Of a stretch of DNA of 64,000 nt, positions 18,862 through 27,498 are shown one piece after another (the first letter of the stretch is position 1; each line of letters opens with the position of its first letter). Position numbers and translations under genes: made by a program. Location: NCBI RefSeq assembly GCF_013410565.1, contig NZ_JACCFO010000001.1, positions 1,116,001 to 1,180,000 on the forward strand, in the 5' to 3' direction. This stretch comes from Streptomonospora nanhaiensis. GTDB lineage: Bacteria > Actinomycetota > Actinomycetes > Streptosporangiales > Streptosporangiaceae. Under the pieces are notes generated by a model. The model was given only the letters and a program-made list of their open reading frames with translations, did not search any database and had not been told where the DNA came from.

Positions 18862-19818
18862 ATGACGGCACCGGCCGCACCCGACGAGGCGGAGCTGAAC
18901 GCGGACTTCGAGGCGGTGATCGCCGCCCAGGAGCGGATCGAGCCGCGCGACTGGATGCCCGAGGGCTACCGCCGCACGCTGATCCGCCAGATCGCCCAGC
19001 ACGCCCACTCCGAGATCATCGGCATGCAGCCCGAGGGCAACTGGATCTCGCGCGCGCCCTCGCTGCGGCGCAAGGCCATCCTGCTGGCCAAGGTCCAGGA
19101 CGAGGCCGGGCACGGGCTGTACCTGTACTCGGCGGCCGAGACCCTGGGCGCCGACCGCGCCGACCTCACCCGGCGGCTGATCACCGGGGCGCAGAAGTAC
19201 TCCTCGATCTTCAACTACCCCACGCTCAGCTACGCCGACGTCGGCACCATCGGCTGGCTGGTCGACGGCGCCGCCATCTGCAACCAGGTGCCGCTGTGCC
19301 GCAGCTCCTACGGCCCCTACAGCCGCGCCATGATCCGCATCTGCAAGGAGGAGTCCTTCCACCAGCGCCAGGGCTACGAACTGCTGATGACGATGATGCG
19401 CGGCACCGACGCCCAGCGCGCCATGGTCCAGGACTCCGTGAACCGGTTCTGGTGGCCCTCGCTGATGATGTTCGGCCCGCCCGACTCCGACTCCCCCAAC
19501 ACCGCCCGGTCGATGGCCTGGGGCATCAAGCGCCACACCAACGACGAGCTGCGGCAGCGCTTCGTGGACATGACCGTGCCCCAGGCCGAGGCGCTGGGGG
19601 TCACGCTGCCCGACCCCGACCTCGCCTGGAACCCCGAGCGCGGGTCCTACGACTTCGGCGAACCCGACTGGGCCGAACTGCGCGCGGTCATCGGCGGCGA
19701 CGGCCCCTGCAACGCCCAGCGGCTGGCGCACCGCCGCCGCGCACACGAGGACGGCGCCTGGGTGCGCGAGGCCGCCGCGGCCTACGCCGCCCGCACCGCC
19801 GCGGAGGAGGCGCCGTGA
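18862..19818 (+). CDS. paaA: Phenylacetyl-CoA 1,2-epoxidase subunit PaaA
   Basis: Catalytic subunit of the multicomponent epoxidase that attacks the ring of phenylacetyl-CoA with O2. A ferritin-like di-iron protein of 318 residues with both helix motifs: [13 protein letters not shown] (E..H, about residue 78) and [14 protein letters not shown] (E..H, about 165). Near the N-terminus are [20 protein letters not shown] and GMQPEGNW, typical of PaaA. GGGAGGGG precedes the ATG. First gene of paaABCDE; its stop overlaps the paaB start. The operator upstream likely gives control by phenylacetyl-CoA. Confidence 0.97.
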   Translation: MTAPAAPDEAELNADFEAVIAAQERIEPRDWMPEGYRRTLIRQIAQHAHSEIIGMQPEGNWISRAPSLRRKAILLAKVQDEAGHGLYLYSAAETLGADRADLTRRLITGAQKYSSIFNYPTLSYADVGTIGWLVDGAAICNQVPLCRSSYGPYSRAMIRICKEESFHQRQGYELLMTMMRGTDAQRAMVQDSVNRFWWPSLMMFGPPDSDSPNTARSMAWGIKRHTNDELRQRFVDMTVPQAEALGVTLPDPDLAWNPERGSYDFGEPDWAELRAVIGGDGPCNAQRLAHRRRAHEDGAWVREAAAAYAARTAAEEAP

Positions 19819-20135
19819 CCCCGGACCCCCGCGAGCCCCGCGAGTCCCCCACGGCCGGAGACTGGCCGCTGTACGAGGTGTTCGTGCGCGGCAAGCGCGG
19901 CCTCAACCACGTGCACGTGGGCTCGCTGCACGCCGCCGACGACACCATGGCGCTGCGCAACGCCCGCGACGTCTACACCCGGCGCAACGAGGGGGTCAGC
20001 ATCTGGGTGGTGCGCTCAGCGTTGATCACCGCCTCCAGCCCCGAGGAGAAGGACCCCCTGTTCGCGCCCGCCGGCGACAAGGTCTACCGGCACCCGACCT
20101 TCTACACCATCCCCGCCGACGTCCCCCACATGTGA
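19815..20135 (+). CDS. paaB: Phenylacetyl-CoA epoxidase subunit PaaB
   Basis: A 106-residue small subunit with the usual PaaB core: [41 protein letters not shown] and the C-terminal [14 protein letters not shown]. PaaB bridges the PaaA-PaaC heterodimers in the epoxidase. The GTG start overlaps the paaA stop (GTGA at 19815-19818), indicating translational coupling. The N-terminus is about ten residues longer than in the compact relatives. Confidence 0.95.
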   Translation: MTPDPREPRESPTAGDWPLYEVFVRGKRGLNHVHVGSLHAADDTMALRNARDVYTRRNEGVSIWVVRSALITASSPEEKDPLFAPAGDKVYRHPTFYTIPADVPHM

Positions 20136-20151
20136 GCCGGGTGAGCCGCCG

Positions 20152-21087
20152 ATGACGCCGCACGACGCCACCGGGGACCAGGAGTCGGTCTACGCCGGGC
20201 TGCTCGGCGACACCGACGCGTCCCACTGGGCCTTCGGCACCGGGTTCGACGACCCGCTGGCCGGGGTGGACACCGCCGTGCCCGAGGGCGTGGACCGCGC
20301 CGACCTGGCCGCCTACTGCCTGATGCTGGGCGACGACGCCCTCGTTCTGGCCCAGCGCCTTGCCGAGTGGTGCAGCCGCGCGCCCGAGCTTGAGGAGGAC
20401 GTCGCCCTGGCCAACATCGCACTGGACCTCCTGGGCCAGGCGCGCCCGCTGCTGGCGCGCGCCGCCCAGGCCGACCCCGGCGCGGTCCCGGTGCTGCCGC
20501 CCGGGTCGCCCGCCCCGCCCGAGGACGCGCTGGCGTTCTTCCGCGACGAGCCGGGGTTTCGCAACGTCCGGCTGGTCGAGACCGCCAACGGCGACTTCGC
20601 CCGCTCCACCGTGCGGCTGCTGCTGTTCTCGGTGTGGCGGCTGGCCCTGCTGGAGCGGCTGCGCGGCTCCCGCGACCCCGTCCTGGCGGCGGTGGCCGCC
20701 AAGGGCGTCAAGGAGGTCGCCTACCACCGCGACCACGCGGCCCGCTGGACGGTGGTGCTGGCCCAGGGCACCGAGGAGTCCCGCCGCCGCGTGGGCGCCG
20801 CCCTGGAGGCGGTGTGGCCCTACCGCGACGAACTTTTCACCGCCCACCCGGTGGAGCGCCGCATGGCCCGCGCCGGCATCGGCCCGGACCCCGCGGACCT
20901 GCGCGCGCCCTGCGCGGCGGTGCTGGAGGAGGTGTGGGCGGCCGCCGGCCTGGCCCCGCCCGAGGTCCCCGGCCTGGCCCGGGTCGGCGGGCGGGCCGGC
21001 CGCGACGGCGTGCACACCGAGGAGCTGGGCCGGCTGCTGGCCGAGATGCAGTCGGTCGCCCGCGCGCACCCCCTGGGGTCGTGGTGA
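20152..21087 (+). CDS. paaC: Phenylacetyl-CoA epoxidase subunit PaaC
   Basis: The structural ferritin-like partner of PaaA, 311 residues. Shows LAAYCLMLGDDALVLAQRL near residue 55, ANIALDLLGQARPLL, RDEPGFRNVRLVETANGDFA and KGVKEVAYHRDHAARW, all typical of PaaC. PaaC lacks a working di-iron site in the family and holds PaaA in shape. Lies 16 bases after paaB; its stop overlaps the GTG of paaD. Confidence 0.96.
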   Translation: MTPHDATGDQESVYAGLLGDTDASHWAFGTGFDDPLAGVDTAVPEGVDRADLAAYCLMLGDDALVLAQRLAEWCSRAPELEEDVALANIALDLLGQARPLLARAAQADPGAVPVLPPGSPAPPEDALAFFRDEPGFRNVRLVETANGDFARSTVRLLLFSVWRLALLERLRGSRDPVLAAVAAKGVKEVAYHRDHAARWTVVLAQGTEESRRRVGAALEAVWPYRDELFTAHPVERRMARAGIGPDPADLRAPCAAVLEEVWAAAGLAPPEVPGLARVGGRAGRDGVHTEELGRLLAEMQSVARAHPLGSW

Positions 21088-21608
21088 GCGCGGCGCGGGG
21101 CCCCGAGGCGGCGGCCACGGCCCGCGCCCGCCGCGCGGCGGCGGCCGTCACCGATCCCGAGCTGCCCATGCTGACGCTGGCCGACCTGGGCGTGCTGCGC
21201 GAGGTCGCCGCCGACGCCGAGGGCGGGGTGGACGTCGCGCTGACCCCCACCTACTCCGGCTGCCCGGCGATGGCGGCCATGCGGGCCGACGTGGTGCGGG
21301 CGCTGAAGGCCGCCGGGTTCACCGAGGTGCGGGTGCGCACCGCCCTGCACCCGCCCTGGACCTCCGACTGGATCACCGAGCGGGGCCGGCGCCGGCTGGC
21401 CGAGCACGGGATCTCCCCGCCGGGCCCGGCTCCCCGCCACGGCGGCCCGGTGCCGCTGTCGCTGGTGCCGCGCCGCCGCGCCCTGCGCTGCCCCCGGTGC
21501 GGTGCCCGGGGCGCGGAGCTGACCTCGGAGTTCGGCGCGACCGCCTGCAGGGCGCTGTACCGCTGCGCCGCCTGCGGCGAGCCGTTCGAGCACGTGAAGG
21601 AGATCTGA
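21084..21608 (+). CDS. paaD: PaaD, Fe-S assembly-like protein of the phenylacetate epoxidase
   Basis: A 174-residue protein with a DUF59/MIP18-like domain (VTDPELPMLTLADLGVLREV, TPTYSGCPAM) and a C-terminal cysteine ribbon CPRCGA ... CAACGEPFEHVKE, likely binding zinc or iron. PaaD is needed for epoxidase activity, probably for metal-cofactor maturation. GTG start at 21084 overlaps the paaC stop; another GTG three bases upstream cannot be excluded. Confidence 0.94.
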   Translation: MSAARGPEAAATARARRAAAAVTDPELPMLTLADLGVLREVAADAEGGVDVALTPTYSGCPAMAAMRADVVRALKAAGFTEVRVRTALHPPWTSDWITERGRRRLAEHGISPPGPAPRHGGPVPLSLVPRRRALRCPRCGARGAELTSEFGATACRALYRCAACGEPFEHVKEI

Positions 21609-21609
21609 C

Positions 21610-22695
21610 GTGAGCGCCGTCGTGTCCGGTGCGCGGCGCCGCGCACCCGTCTTCCACCCCCTGCGGGTGGCCGCCGTCGAGCGGCTGTGCCCCGACGCCG
21701 CCGCCGTGACCTTCGACGTCCCCGCCGAGCTGGCCGGGGAGTTCGCGTTCGCGCCGGGCCAGTCGGTCACCCTGCGCCGCCGGGTCGGCGGGGTGGAGCA
21801 CCGGCGGACCTACTCCGTGTGCGCGCCGGCGGGCGGCCCGCTGCGCATCGGCGTGCGCGAGGTGCCCGGCGGCCTGTTCTCCTCGTGGCTGGTGCGCGAG
21901 GCCGCGCCCGGCGACACGGTGGAGGCCGCCCCGCCCTCGGGCGCGTTCCGCGCCGACCCCGCGGCCCCGGGCAACCACCTGCTCATCGCCGCGGGTTCGG
22001 GGATCACGCCGGTGCTGTCCATCGCGGCGTCGGTGCTGGCCGACCCCCGGTCCCGGGCCACGCTCGTCTACGCCAACCGCACCAGCGCCACGGTGATGTT
22101 CGCCGAGGAGCTGGCCGACCTCAAGGACCGCCACCGCGACCGGTTCCACCTGGTGCACGTGCTCTCCCGCGAGCCGCGCGAGGCCGAACTGCTCTCGGGG
22201 CGGCTGGACCCCGACCGCCTGCGCCGGCTGCTGGCCGCGCTGGTGCCGCTCGCGGCGACGGACCACGTGTGGCTGTGCGGGCCCCTGCCGCTCATCGAGG
22301 GCGCCCGCGCGGTCCTGGCCGAGGCCGGCGTTCCCCCCGAGCGGGTGCACTTCGAACTGTTCTACGTGGACGAGCCGCCCCCGCCTCCGCGCCGCGCGGC
22401 CGAGGACGCGCCGGGCACCGCCGGCCGCCTCACCGCGCTGCTGGACGGGCGTTCCACCACCGCGCCGCTGCCGCCCGACCGCACCCTGCTGTCGGCCGCC
22501 CAGGCGGTGCGGGCCGACCTGCCGTTCGCGTGCCGGGGCGGGGTGTGCGGCACCTGCCGGGCGCGGGTGACCGCCGGCGAGGTCGACATGCGCCGCAACT
22601 ACGCGCTGGAGCCCGCCGAGGTCGAGAAGGGGTTCGTGCTCACCTGCCAGTCCTACCCGCGCAGCCAGGACGTGGCGGTCGACTACGACGCCTGA
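21610..22695 (+). CDS. paaE: Phenylacetyl-CoA epoxidase reductase subunit PaaE
   Basis: Electron-transfer component: an FAD/NADPH reductase module (HRRTYSVCAPAGGPLRIGV, GSGITPVLSIAASVL) joined to a C-terminal plant-type [2Fe-2S] ferredoxin with FACRGGVCGTCRARV and LTCQ ligands. It passes electrons from NADPH to PaaA. 361 residues, the expected length. Start is GTG one base after the paaD stop. Last gene of the operon; paaK, paaG, paaH and paaJ are not in this window. Confidence 0.96.
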   Translation: MSAVVSGARRRAPVFHPLRVAAVERLCPDAAAVTFDVPAELAGEFAFAPGQSVTLRRRVGGVEHRRTYSVCAPAGGPLRIGVREVPGGLFSSWLVREAAPGDTVEAAPPSGAFRADPAAPGNHLLIAAGSGITPVLSIAASVLADPRSRATLVYANRTSATVMFAEELADLKDRHRDRFHLVHVLSREPREAELLSGRLDPDRLRRLLAALVPLAATDHVWLCGPLPLIEGARAVLAEAGVPPERVHFELFYVDEPPPPPRRAAEDAPGTAGRLTALLDGRSTTAPLPPDRTLLSAAQAVRADLPFACRGGVCGTCRARVTAGEVDMRRNYALEPAEVEKGFVLTCQSYPRSQDVAVDYDA

Positions 22696-22838
22696 CCCGG
22701 CGCCCGCGCGGCGGGCGGGGGTCGCGGGCGGGTCGGCGGGGCCGGAGGCGCGGACGGCGCGGCCGTGCGCGCCGGAGCCGCGAAGGCCCTACGATGTTCC
22801 GCACCACCCCACACCCCCCGAACGGTGAAGGACCCCCC

Positions 22839-23669
22839 ATGTCCGACGAACGCGCCGCGGCGGCCGGAAGCGCGTGGCCGCCCCCGAGCATGGACTTCAG
22901 CAGGCCGACCATCGCCCGCGCCTACGACGCGCTCCTGGGGGGCAAGGACAACTACGCGGCCGACCGCGCCCTGGCCGAGTACGCCGCCCAGCACATCCCC
23001 GGGCTCAAGGACTCCGCGTGGGAGAACCGCAGGGTGCTGGTGCGCGGCGTGCGCCACCTGGCCGCCGAGGCCGGGATCGACCAGTTCCTCGACCTGGGCA
23101 GCGGGCTGCCCACCGTGCAGAACACCCACGAGGTCGCCCAGGGCGTCAACCCCGACGCCCGCGTGGTCTACGTGGACATCGACCCGCTGGTGACCGTGCA
23201 CGGCCAGGCGATCCTGGCCGAGAACGCCAACACGGGGGTGTTCACCGCCGACGTCCGCGAGCCCGAGAAGGTGCTGGACCACCCCGAGGCGCGCCGCCTG
23301 CTGGACCTCGACCGGCCGATGGCGCTGATGCTGGTGGGCATGCTGCACTACCTCTCCCCCGACGTGGTGGACGAGGTGGTGGGCACCTACCGCGAGCGCC
23401 TGGCGCCGGGCAGCTACCTGTTCATGACCTCGCTGGTGGACACCGGCCTGCCCGCCCAGCAGGAGCTGGCCCGGATCACGCGGGAGAGCCTGGAGGAGGG
23501 CTGGGCGCGCACGCCCGAGGAGATCGCCCGCCACTTCGGTGATTTCGAACTCGTCGAGCCCGGAGTGGTCTACACCGCGCTGTGGCGGCCCGACGGCCCC
23601 GTGGACCCCGGCCGGCTCACCCCCGGAGAACAGCTCGGGATGGCCGGAATCGCGCGAAAGACGCAGTGA
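22839..23669 (+). CDS. SAM-dependent methyltransferase, actinobacterial DUF574 / Methyltransf_19 type
   Basis: A 276-residue protein with the family's opening FSRPTIARAYDALLGGKDNY and then FLDLGSGLPTVQNTHEVAQ as the SAM loop, VVYVDIDPLVTVHG and GMLHYLSPD. Actinomycetes encode many of these; few have known substrates. GAAGGA six bases before the ATG supports this start over the upstream in-frame ATG. It stands outside the paa operon, 143 bases downstream, and ends in a very strong hairpin. Substrate unknown. Confidence 0.88.
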   Translation: MSDERAAAAGSAWPPPSMDFSRPTIARAYDALLGGKDNYAADRALAEYAAQHIPGLKDSAWENRRVLVRGVRHLAAEAGIDQFLDLGSGLPTVQNTHEVAQGVNPDARVVYVDIDPLVTVHGQAILAENANTGVFTADVREPEKVLDHPEARRLLDLDRPMALMLVGMLHYLSPDVVDEVVGTYRERLAPGSYLFMTSLVDTGLPAQQELARITRESLEEGWARTPEEIARHFGDFELVEPGVVYTALWRPDGPVDPGRLTPGEQLGMAGIARKTQ

Positions 23670-23672
23670 AAC

Positions 23673-23710
23673 CCCAATGGAGGCGGGCCCGGGGGCCCGC
23701 CTCCATTGGG
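23673..23710. terminator. Perfect 18-bp hairpin between methyltransferase and lsr2
   Basis: An uninterrupted 18-base inverted repeat (23673-23690 and 23693-23710; arm cccaatggaggcgggccc) with a two-base loop starts four bases after the methyltransferase stop and ends 37 bases before the converging lsr2 stop. It is the cleanest hairpin in the window and probably stops both transcripts. Confidence 0.8.
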
Positions 23711-23747
23711 TCGGGTTCTGTCGGTCTGAGTCGCGGCGGACCCGCGC

Positions 23748-24077
23748 TCAGTGAGCGGCCTCATATTCCGCCACGATGTCCGCGGGAATGCGCCCGCGGT
23801 CGTTAATCCGCTTGCCGGCCTGCTTGGCCCAGGACCGGATCTCGGCGGCGCGCTGGCCGCTGTCGGCGGTTTTGCGCCGCGGCCGACCGGGGCGGCTGCC
23901 CTGGGAGGTCTTGCGGGCGCTGTCCAAATACGGCGACAGGGTCTCGCGCAGCTTTTTCGCGTTGGCGGAACTGAGATCGATCTGGTAGCTCCTGCCGTCG
24001 AGGCCGAACTCGACGGTCTCCTCGGCAGTGCCGCCGTCCAAGTCATCGACAAGCAGGACTTCAACCTTCCGAGACAT
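23748..24077 (-). CDS. lsr2: Lsr2 nucleoid-associated protein
   Basis: A 109-residue xenogeneic silencer that binds and bridges AT-rich DNA. The N-terminal dimerisation part has LVDDLDGGTAEETVEFGLDG; the C-terminal DNA-binding helix pair carries IRSWAKQAG and the AT-hook-like RGR in NDRGRIPADIVAEYEAAH. A basic linker (RPGRPRRKT) joins them. It has its own promoter in an AT-rich stretch and a GAGG ribosome site. Lsr2 commonly silences acquired gene clusters, so it may act on the islands in this chromosome. Confidence 0.96.
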   Translation of the reverse strand: MSRKVEVLLVDDLDGGTAEETVEFGLDGRSYQIDLSSANAKKLRETLSPYLDSARKTSQGSRPGRPRRKTADSGQRAAEIRSWAKQAGKRINDRGRIPADIVAEYEAAH

Positions 24078-24132
24078 GGCGGTACCTCAGATCTACTCAA
24101 TCGGCGCTGCTGGATTCGCGTCGGTGGGGACC

Positions 24133-24160
24133 ACTATAGGAAATCCAACGCAAAAATCAA
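24133..24160 (-). promoter_or_regulatory. Promoter of lsr2
   Basis: On the minus strand TTGATT (24155-24160) and TATAGT (24133-24138) are 16 bases apart, about 55 bases ahead of the lsr2 ATG, within the most AT-rich stretch of this region. This AT-rich DNA could also be a target of Lsr2 itself. Confidence 0.65.
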
Positions 24161-24332
24161 ACAAGGCCGTCTTTCTCTTTGTTCCGGTTTTTTCGGAGTA
24201 TTCATTGACCTGAACCCGGCCGCGCCCGCCGCTTCCCCGGCCCATCCCGCCCGGTCGCGCGTATCGGCCGCGCCGTATCCTGCTGGGCGGCGGACCGCAC
24301 GGCGCCGCCAAAGGCCGGATGATGGGAGAGGC

Positions 24333-25070
24333 ATGGCGGTGACGCCGGAGGCCCGCGGGGCGGCCGAGGCCGACGCGGCCGAGAGGGCCGGAAGCACGGA
24401 GGCGGCGGTGGCGCCGCGCGCGGTCCTGTGGGACATGGACGGCACGCTGGTGGACACCGAGCCGCTGTGGGGCGTCGCGCTCGACGAGGTCGCCGCCGAA
24501 CTCGGCCGCCCCCTGGACCAGGCCGTCCGCGACGCGATGACCGGTACCGACGACCGCACCACCATGCGGATGCTGGCCGAGTACACCGGTGTCGCGGTGA
24601 CCGGCGCGCGACTGGACGCGCTCCACGAGCGGATCGTGGACCGTGTCACCGGCGTCCTGCGGGACTCGGTGCCCGTGCTGGAGGGCGCGGTGGAGGCGGT
24701 GCGCGGCGTGCGCGCGGCGGGGGCGGCCACGGCGCTGGTGACCTCCTCGCCCCGCAAGGTCACCGAGGTCGTGCTGGAGGCGCTCGCGGGCGCGGAGTTC
24801 GACGCCGTGGTCACCGCCGAGGACGTCGAGCGGCGCAAGCCCGACCCCCTGCCCTACCTGCTCGGCGCCGAACTGCTGGGAGTGGCGCCCGGCGACTGCT
24901 GGGCGGTGGAGGACTCCCCCAGCGGCGCGGAGGCGGCCGAGCGCGCCGGCTGCCGGGTCCTGCTGGCACCCGGGGCGCTGCCCACCGCCCACGGCCCCGG
25001 CCGTACCCGCCTGGCGGCGCTGAGCACACTGGTCGGCCTGGCCGAGGCGGCGGCGAGGCCGGTGACGTGA
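24333..25070 (+). CDS. HAD-superfamily phosphatase (phosphoglycolate phosphatase/beta-PGM-like)
   Basis: A 245-residue hydrolase with all HAD motifs: nucleophile DMDGTLVDTEPLW (about residue 35), motif II VTSSPRK, motif III lysine in ERRKPDPLPYLL and motif IV WAVEDSPSGAEAA. The helical cap follows motif I, placing it with small-sugar phosphatases and beta-phosphoglucomutase relatives. The ATG has GGGAG close upstream; the first ~28 residues are variable. Substrate not determinable. It stands alone. Confidence 0.88.
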   Translation: MAVTPEARGAAEADAAERAGSTEAAVAPRAVLWDMDGTLVDTEPLWGVALDEVAAELGRPLDQAVRDAMTGTDDRTTMRMLAEYTGVAVTGARLDALHERIVDRVTGVLRDSVPVLEGAVEAVRGVRAAGAATALVTSSPRKVTEVVLEALAGAEFDAVVTAEDVERRKPDPLPYLLGAELLGVAPGDCWAVEDSPSGAEAAERAGCRVLLAPGALPTAHGPGRTRLAALSTLVGLAEAAARPVT

Positions 25071-25530
25071 GGTGAGCAGCCGCGTCCGAACGGGCAACGG
25101 CGCCGGCGGGGGAACGGAGCCGGCGGAGTCAGTTGCGGAGGCATGAAGGCGGCGGCCGGGGGCTCCGGGGCCGGCAGGCGGCCACCGGTACGCCGGCGCT
25201 CACCTCGGACCGCGGGGAGAGCGGTGGCGGAGGGCCGGGCGGGGCGGACGGCGCACCCAAGGCCCCCTCTCAGCAGCGGCGAGGACAGCGGGCGCCGGGC
25301 CAGGCGCACGACGCCGCCCCCAATGCCGTAACAAGGCGCCGACGGGGCGGCGACGGTGACCGGGGCCCGGATACGCGGCCACCGGGCCTGGAGGCACTGG
25401 CATTCGGCCCCGGCGCCCCGCGCCCTCGCATCGCGGCGCGCCGGAAGGACGCGGCTACGCGCGACGGCCTCGCTCCGTTCGCCGTGTCCGGGGCGCCGAT
25501 GCGGCTGGAAAGCGCACCACCGCCCACCAC

Positions 25531-25547
25531 GTCTCACATGTTGAGAC
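25531..25547. promoter_or_regulatory. Operator-like palindrome, copy 1
   Basis: Perfect inverted repeat GTCTCA / TGAGAC with the five-base spacer CATGT. It shares the extended CCACGTCTCACAT context, one base aside, with copy 2 at 25666. It looks like a dimeric regulator site. Confidence 0.6.
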
Positions 25548-25665
25548 GAATACAAGCCACCGACCGGTGATCTCGCCTTCTCAGCACGCGCACCGACCGG
25601 TAATGCGAGATTGGCGGCCAAACAATCCGACATAATTCGCGAAACCAGACACGATATTTACCCAC

Positions 25666-25682
25666 GTCTCACATACTGAGAC
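25666..25682. promoter_or_regulatory. Operator-like palindrome, copy 2
   Basis: Perfect inverted repeat GTCTCA / TGAGAC with spacer CATAC, 135 bases downstream of copy 1 and in the same orientation by its spacer. No gene start adjoins it. Confidence 0.6.
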
Positions 25683-26048
25683 CAGCGGCAGCGAAACGCC
25701 CCCGCCGCACCTCTGTACAGACCGGAAAATCCAGCCGGAGTAACAAACAAGCGTGCTGGATAACCGCAAAAGTGAAAAAACGCCCGCCAGGCTACTCAAC
25801 CGGGCCATCTCGGCACACGCGCCGTCCCGCCTCGTTGTCGGCCCACCGCTGTCCGGCCGGCGCCACGCACTCCAAGCCCCGACACCCGCCCGCCCGGCCA
25901 CCGGCCGCCCTCGGCGCCCCGTAACGACCTCATCCCCCGCCCGAGCACCGATCCCCGCCAATGCCGCTGCGGGCCGGGAGGCCGTTTCGGCCTGCTTCCG
26001 GACTCCTTCGGTCCGGCCCGCCCTGCGCTGCGGCCGGCCCACAGGACG

Positions 26049-27338
26049 TCAGCGGTGGCCGTGCAGCAGGCGGAAGCCGAGTTCGGTGACGCGGTGGCAC
26101 ACGGTGTTGCGTTCGCGGTGGCTGGCCACCAGCCCCGAACCGCGCAGCACGGTGGTGTGCTCACTGGCCGAGGCGGGCGAGATCTCCAGGCGCTGCGACA
26201 GCTCGGTGGTGGTGCAGCCCTCGGCCAGGGCCTCGAAGACCGCCGCCCGGGTGCGGCCCAGCAGCTTCTCCAGGGCGGCCCGCCGCTGCGGCTCCAGCGA
26301 CGTGCGCAGGGGGACCAGCGCGGTGTGCACGGCCGGGTAGACCACCACGACCGCCTGGAGCGGGTCGCGCAGGGCGATGGGATAGCGCCGGCAGAAGTAC
26401 GACGGCACCAGGTGCAGCGGGCGCCCGCCGAGCCGGAGGTCGCGGTGCAGCGGGTAGGGGATCTCCAGGATCGGGCCCCGCCACCGCGCCGAGCGGCGCA
26501 GGGGCGCGGGCAGCGGCACCGGCCCGCCCGTGTCCCCTCCGGCGGGCTGGGCCGCCCGGCCCGCCCCGAGGGCGCCGGTGCCCGTGCCCACGGCCGCCGC
26601 GGTCGTCCCGACCGCGCCGCGCACGCCCCTCTCCCCCGCCGCACCCGCCGGCGCCGCCGCCACCCGCGCCGCGGGCACGCGGCCGGGCGTGCGGACCCGC
26701 CCGGTGCGGACTCCCGCGCGCCCGCCGGCCCGCGGCGCGGACCGCGTGCCCGGCACGGCGCGGACCCCGGCGTCCGAAGGCGGCGCGGACGCGGCCGCCG
26801 GGCGGCCCGGCGCCGGACGGCGGGGTGTCGGGGCCAGGTTCTCGGCGATCAGCGCCGTGCGGGCGTCCCACTCGGCGGCCAGGGCGAGGTCGAAGTAGGC
26901 GCGCACGGCCTCGGCCAGCGGCCCCAGCGCGGCGGGCCCCTCGCGCAGCAGCCCTCGCGCGGTGGCGCCGCGCTCGGGGTCGTCCTGGCGGGCCAGCAGG
27001 TGGAGGTCGCGGCGGAAGCGGTCGGGGGGCGTGGCGCGCAGCGCGGCCAGCCCGGCGTCGAGGCCGCCGGGGCCCTCGGTTCCGGCGGGGTGGCCGGTGC
27101 CCGCGCCCAGCGGGGTGAGGAAGTCGGGCGAGTAGCCCTCGGGCGGCGCGAGGGCGGCCAGCCGGCGCATCGGCTCGGTCATGTCGCGCCGCACCCGCGC
27201 CCGCCAGCGGTCGTGTCCGGGGTCGGCGAAGGGGTCCTGCAGGGTGTGCAGGCTGAGCAGGACCTCCCACATGGCGTCCGGCCGCGCCGCGCTGTGGACG
27301 GGTTCGGGGCGCGCGGGGTCGAAGTGGATGCGCAGCAT
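26049..27338 (-). CDS. ArsR-like winged-helix regulator (DUF5937-type N-terminus)
   Basis: A 429-residue protein. The N-terminal ~170 residues match the actinobacterial DUF5937-type sensor region (MLRIHFDPARPEPVHSAARP opens it, partly quoted; MWEVLLSLHTLQDPFADPGH). The last ~90 residues are an ArsR-type winged helix with ALAEGCTTTELSQRLEISPA and ERNTVCHRVTELG. Between them, about residues 170-270, lies an Ala/Pro/Arg/Gly low-complexity insert. GGGAGGAACC before the ATG is a good ribosome site. Targets are unknown; the isochorismatase-fold gene lies upstream on the same strand. Confidence 0.82.
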   Translation of the reverse strand: MLRIHFDPARPEPVHSAARPDAMWEVLLSLHTLQDPFADPGHDRWRARVRRDMTEPMRRLAALAPPEGYSPDFLTPLGAGTGHPAGTEGPGGLDAGLAALRATPPDRFRRDLHLLARQDDPERGATARGLLREGPAALGPLAEAVRAYFDLALAAEWDARTALIAENLAPTPRRPAPGRPAAASAPPSDAGVRAVPGTRSAPRAGGRAGVRTGRVRTPGRVPAARVAAAPAGAAGERGVRGAVGTTAAAVGTGTGALGAGRAAQPAGGDTGGPVPLPAPLRRSARWRGPILEIPYPLHRDLRLGGRPLHLVPSYFCRRYPIALRDPLQAVVVVYPAVHTALVPLRTSLEPQRRAALEKLLGRTRAAVFEALAEGCTTTELSQRLEISPASASEHTTVLRGSGLVASHRERNTVCHRVTELGFRLLHGHR

Positions 27339-27498
27339 GGTTCCTCCCGTGGCACGGCCGGCGCGGCGCCGGGGTCGGCCCCCCGAGCCGACCGGCCGGA
27401 CCAGGCGCCGCTACCGTCCGTGTTCGCTTACCGGCCCATGGTAGGGGCGGTCCGCTTGCAACCCGGTTGCGGATCGCTTGGGCCGGGCGCGGGGAACC

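Larger units (their letters stand above)
25071..26048. other. Gene-free regulatory-looking stretch with palindromes
   Basis: About 980 bases without a convincing gene; the open frames have shadow-like Arg/Pro/Ala composition. The first ~400 bases are GC-rich. From 25530 to 25800 the DNA is markedly lower in GC and holds two copies of a GTCTCA-N5-TGAGAC palindrome, a repeated CACCGACCGGT element (25558-25571 and 25591-25604) and an inverted pair ATCTCGC/GCGAGAT (25570-25576, 25605-25611). What it controls is unknown. Confidence 0.5.

Noticed and set aside
25531-25682. CRISPR array
   Set aside because: Only two palindromes with 118 bases between them and different spacers inside each; no array structure.
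25581-26042. Minus-strand frame of 153 codons in the gene-free stretch
   Set aside because: No ribosome site, no G/C third-position pattern in its lower-GC part, and it runs across the operator-like palindrome at 25666.
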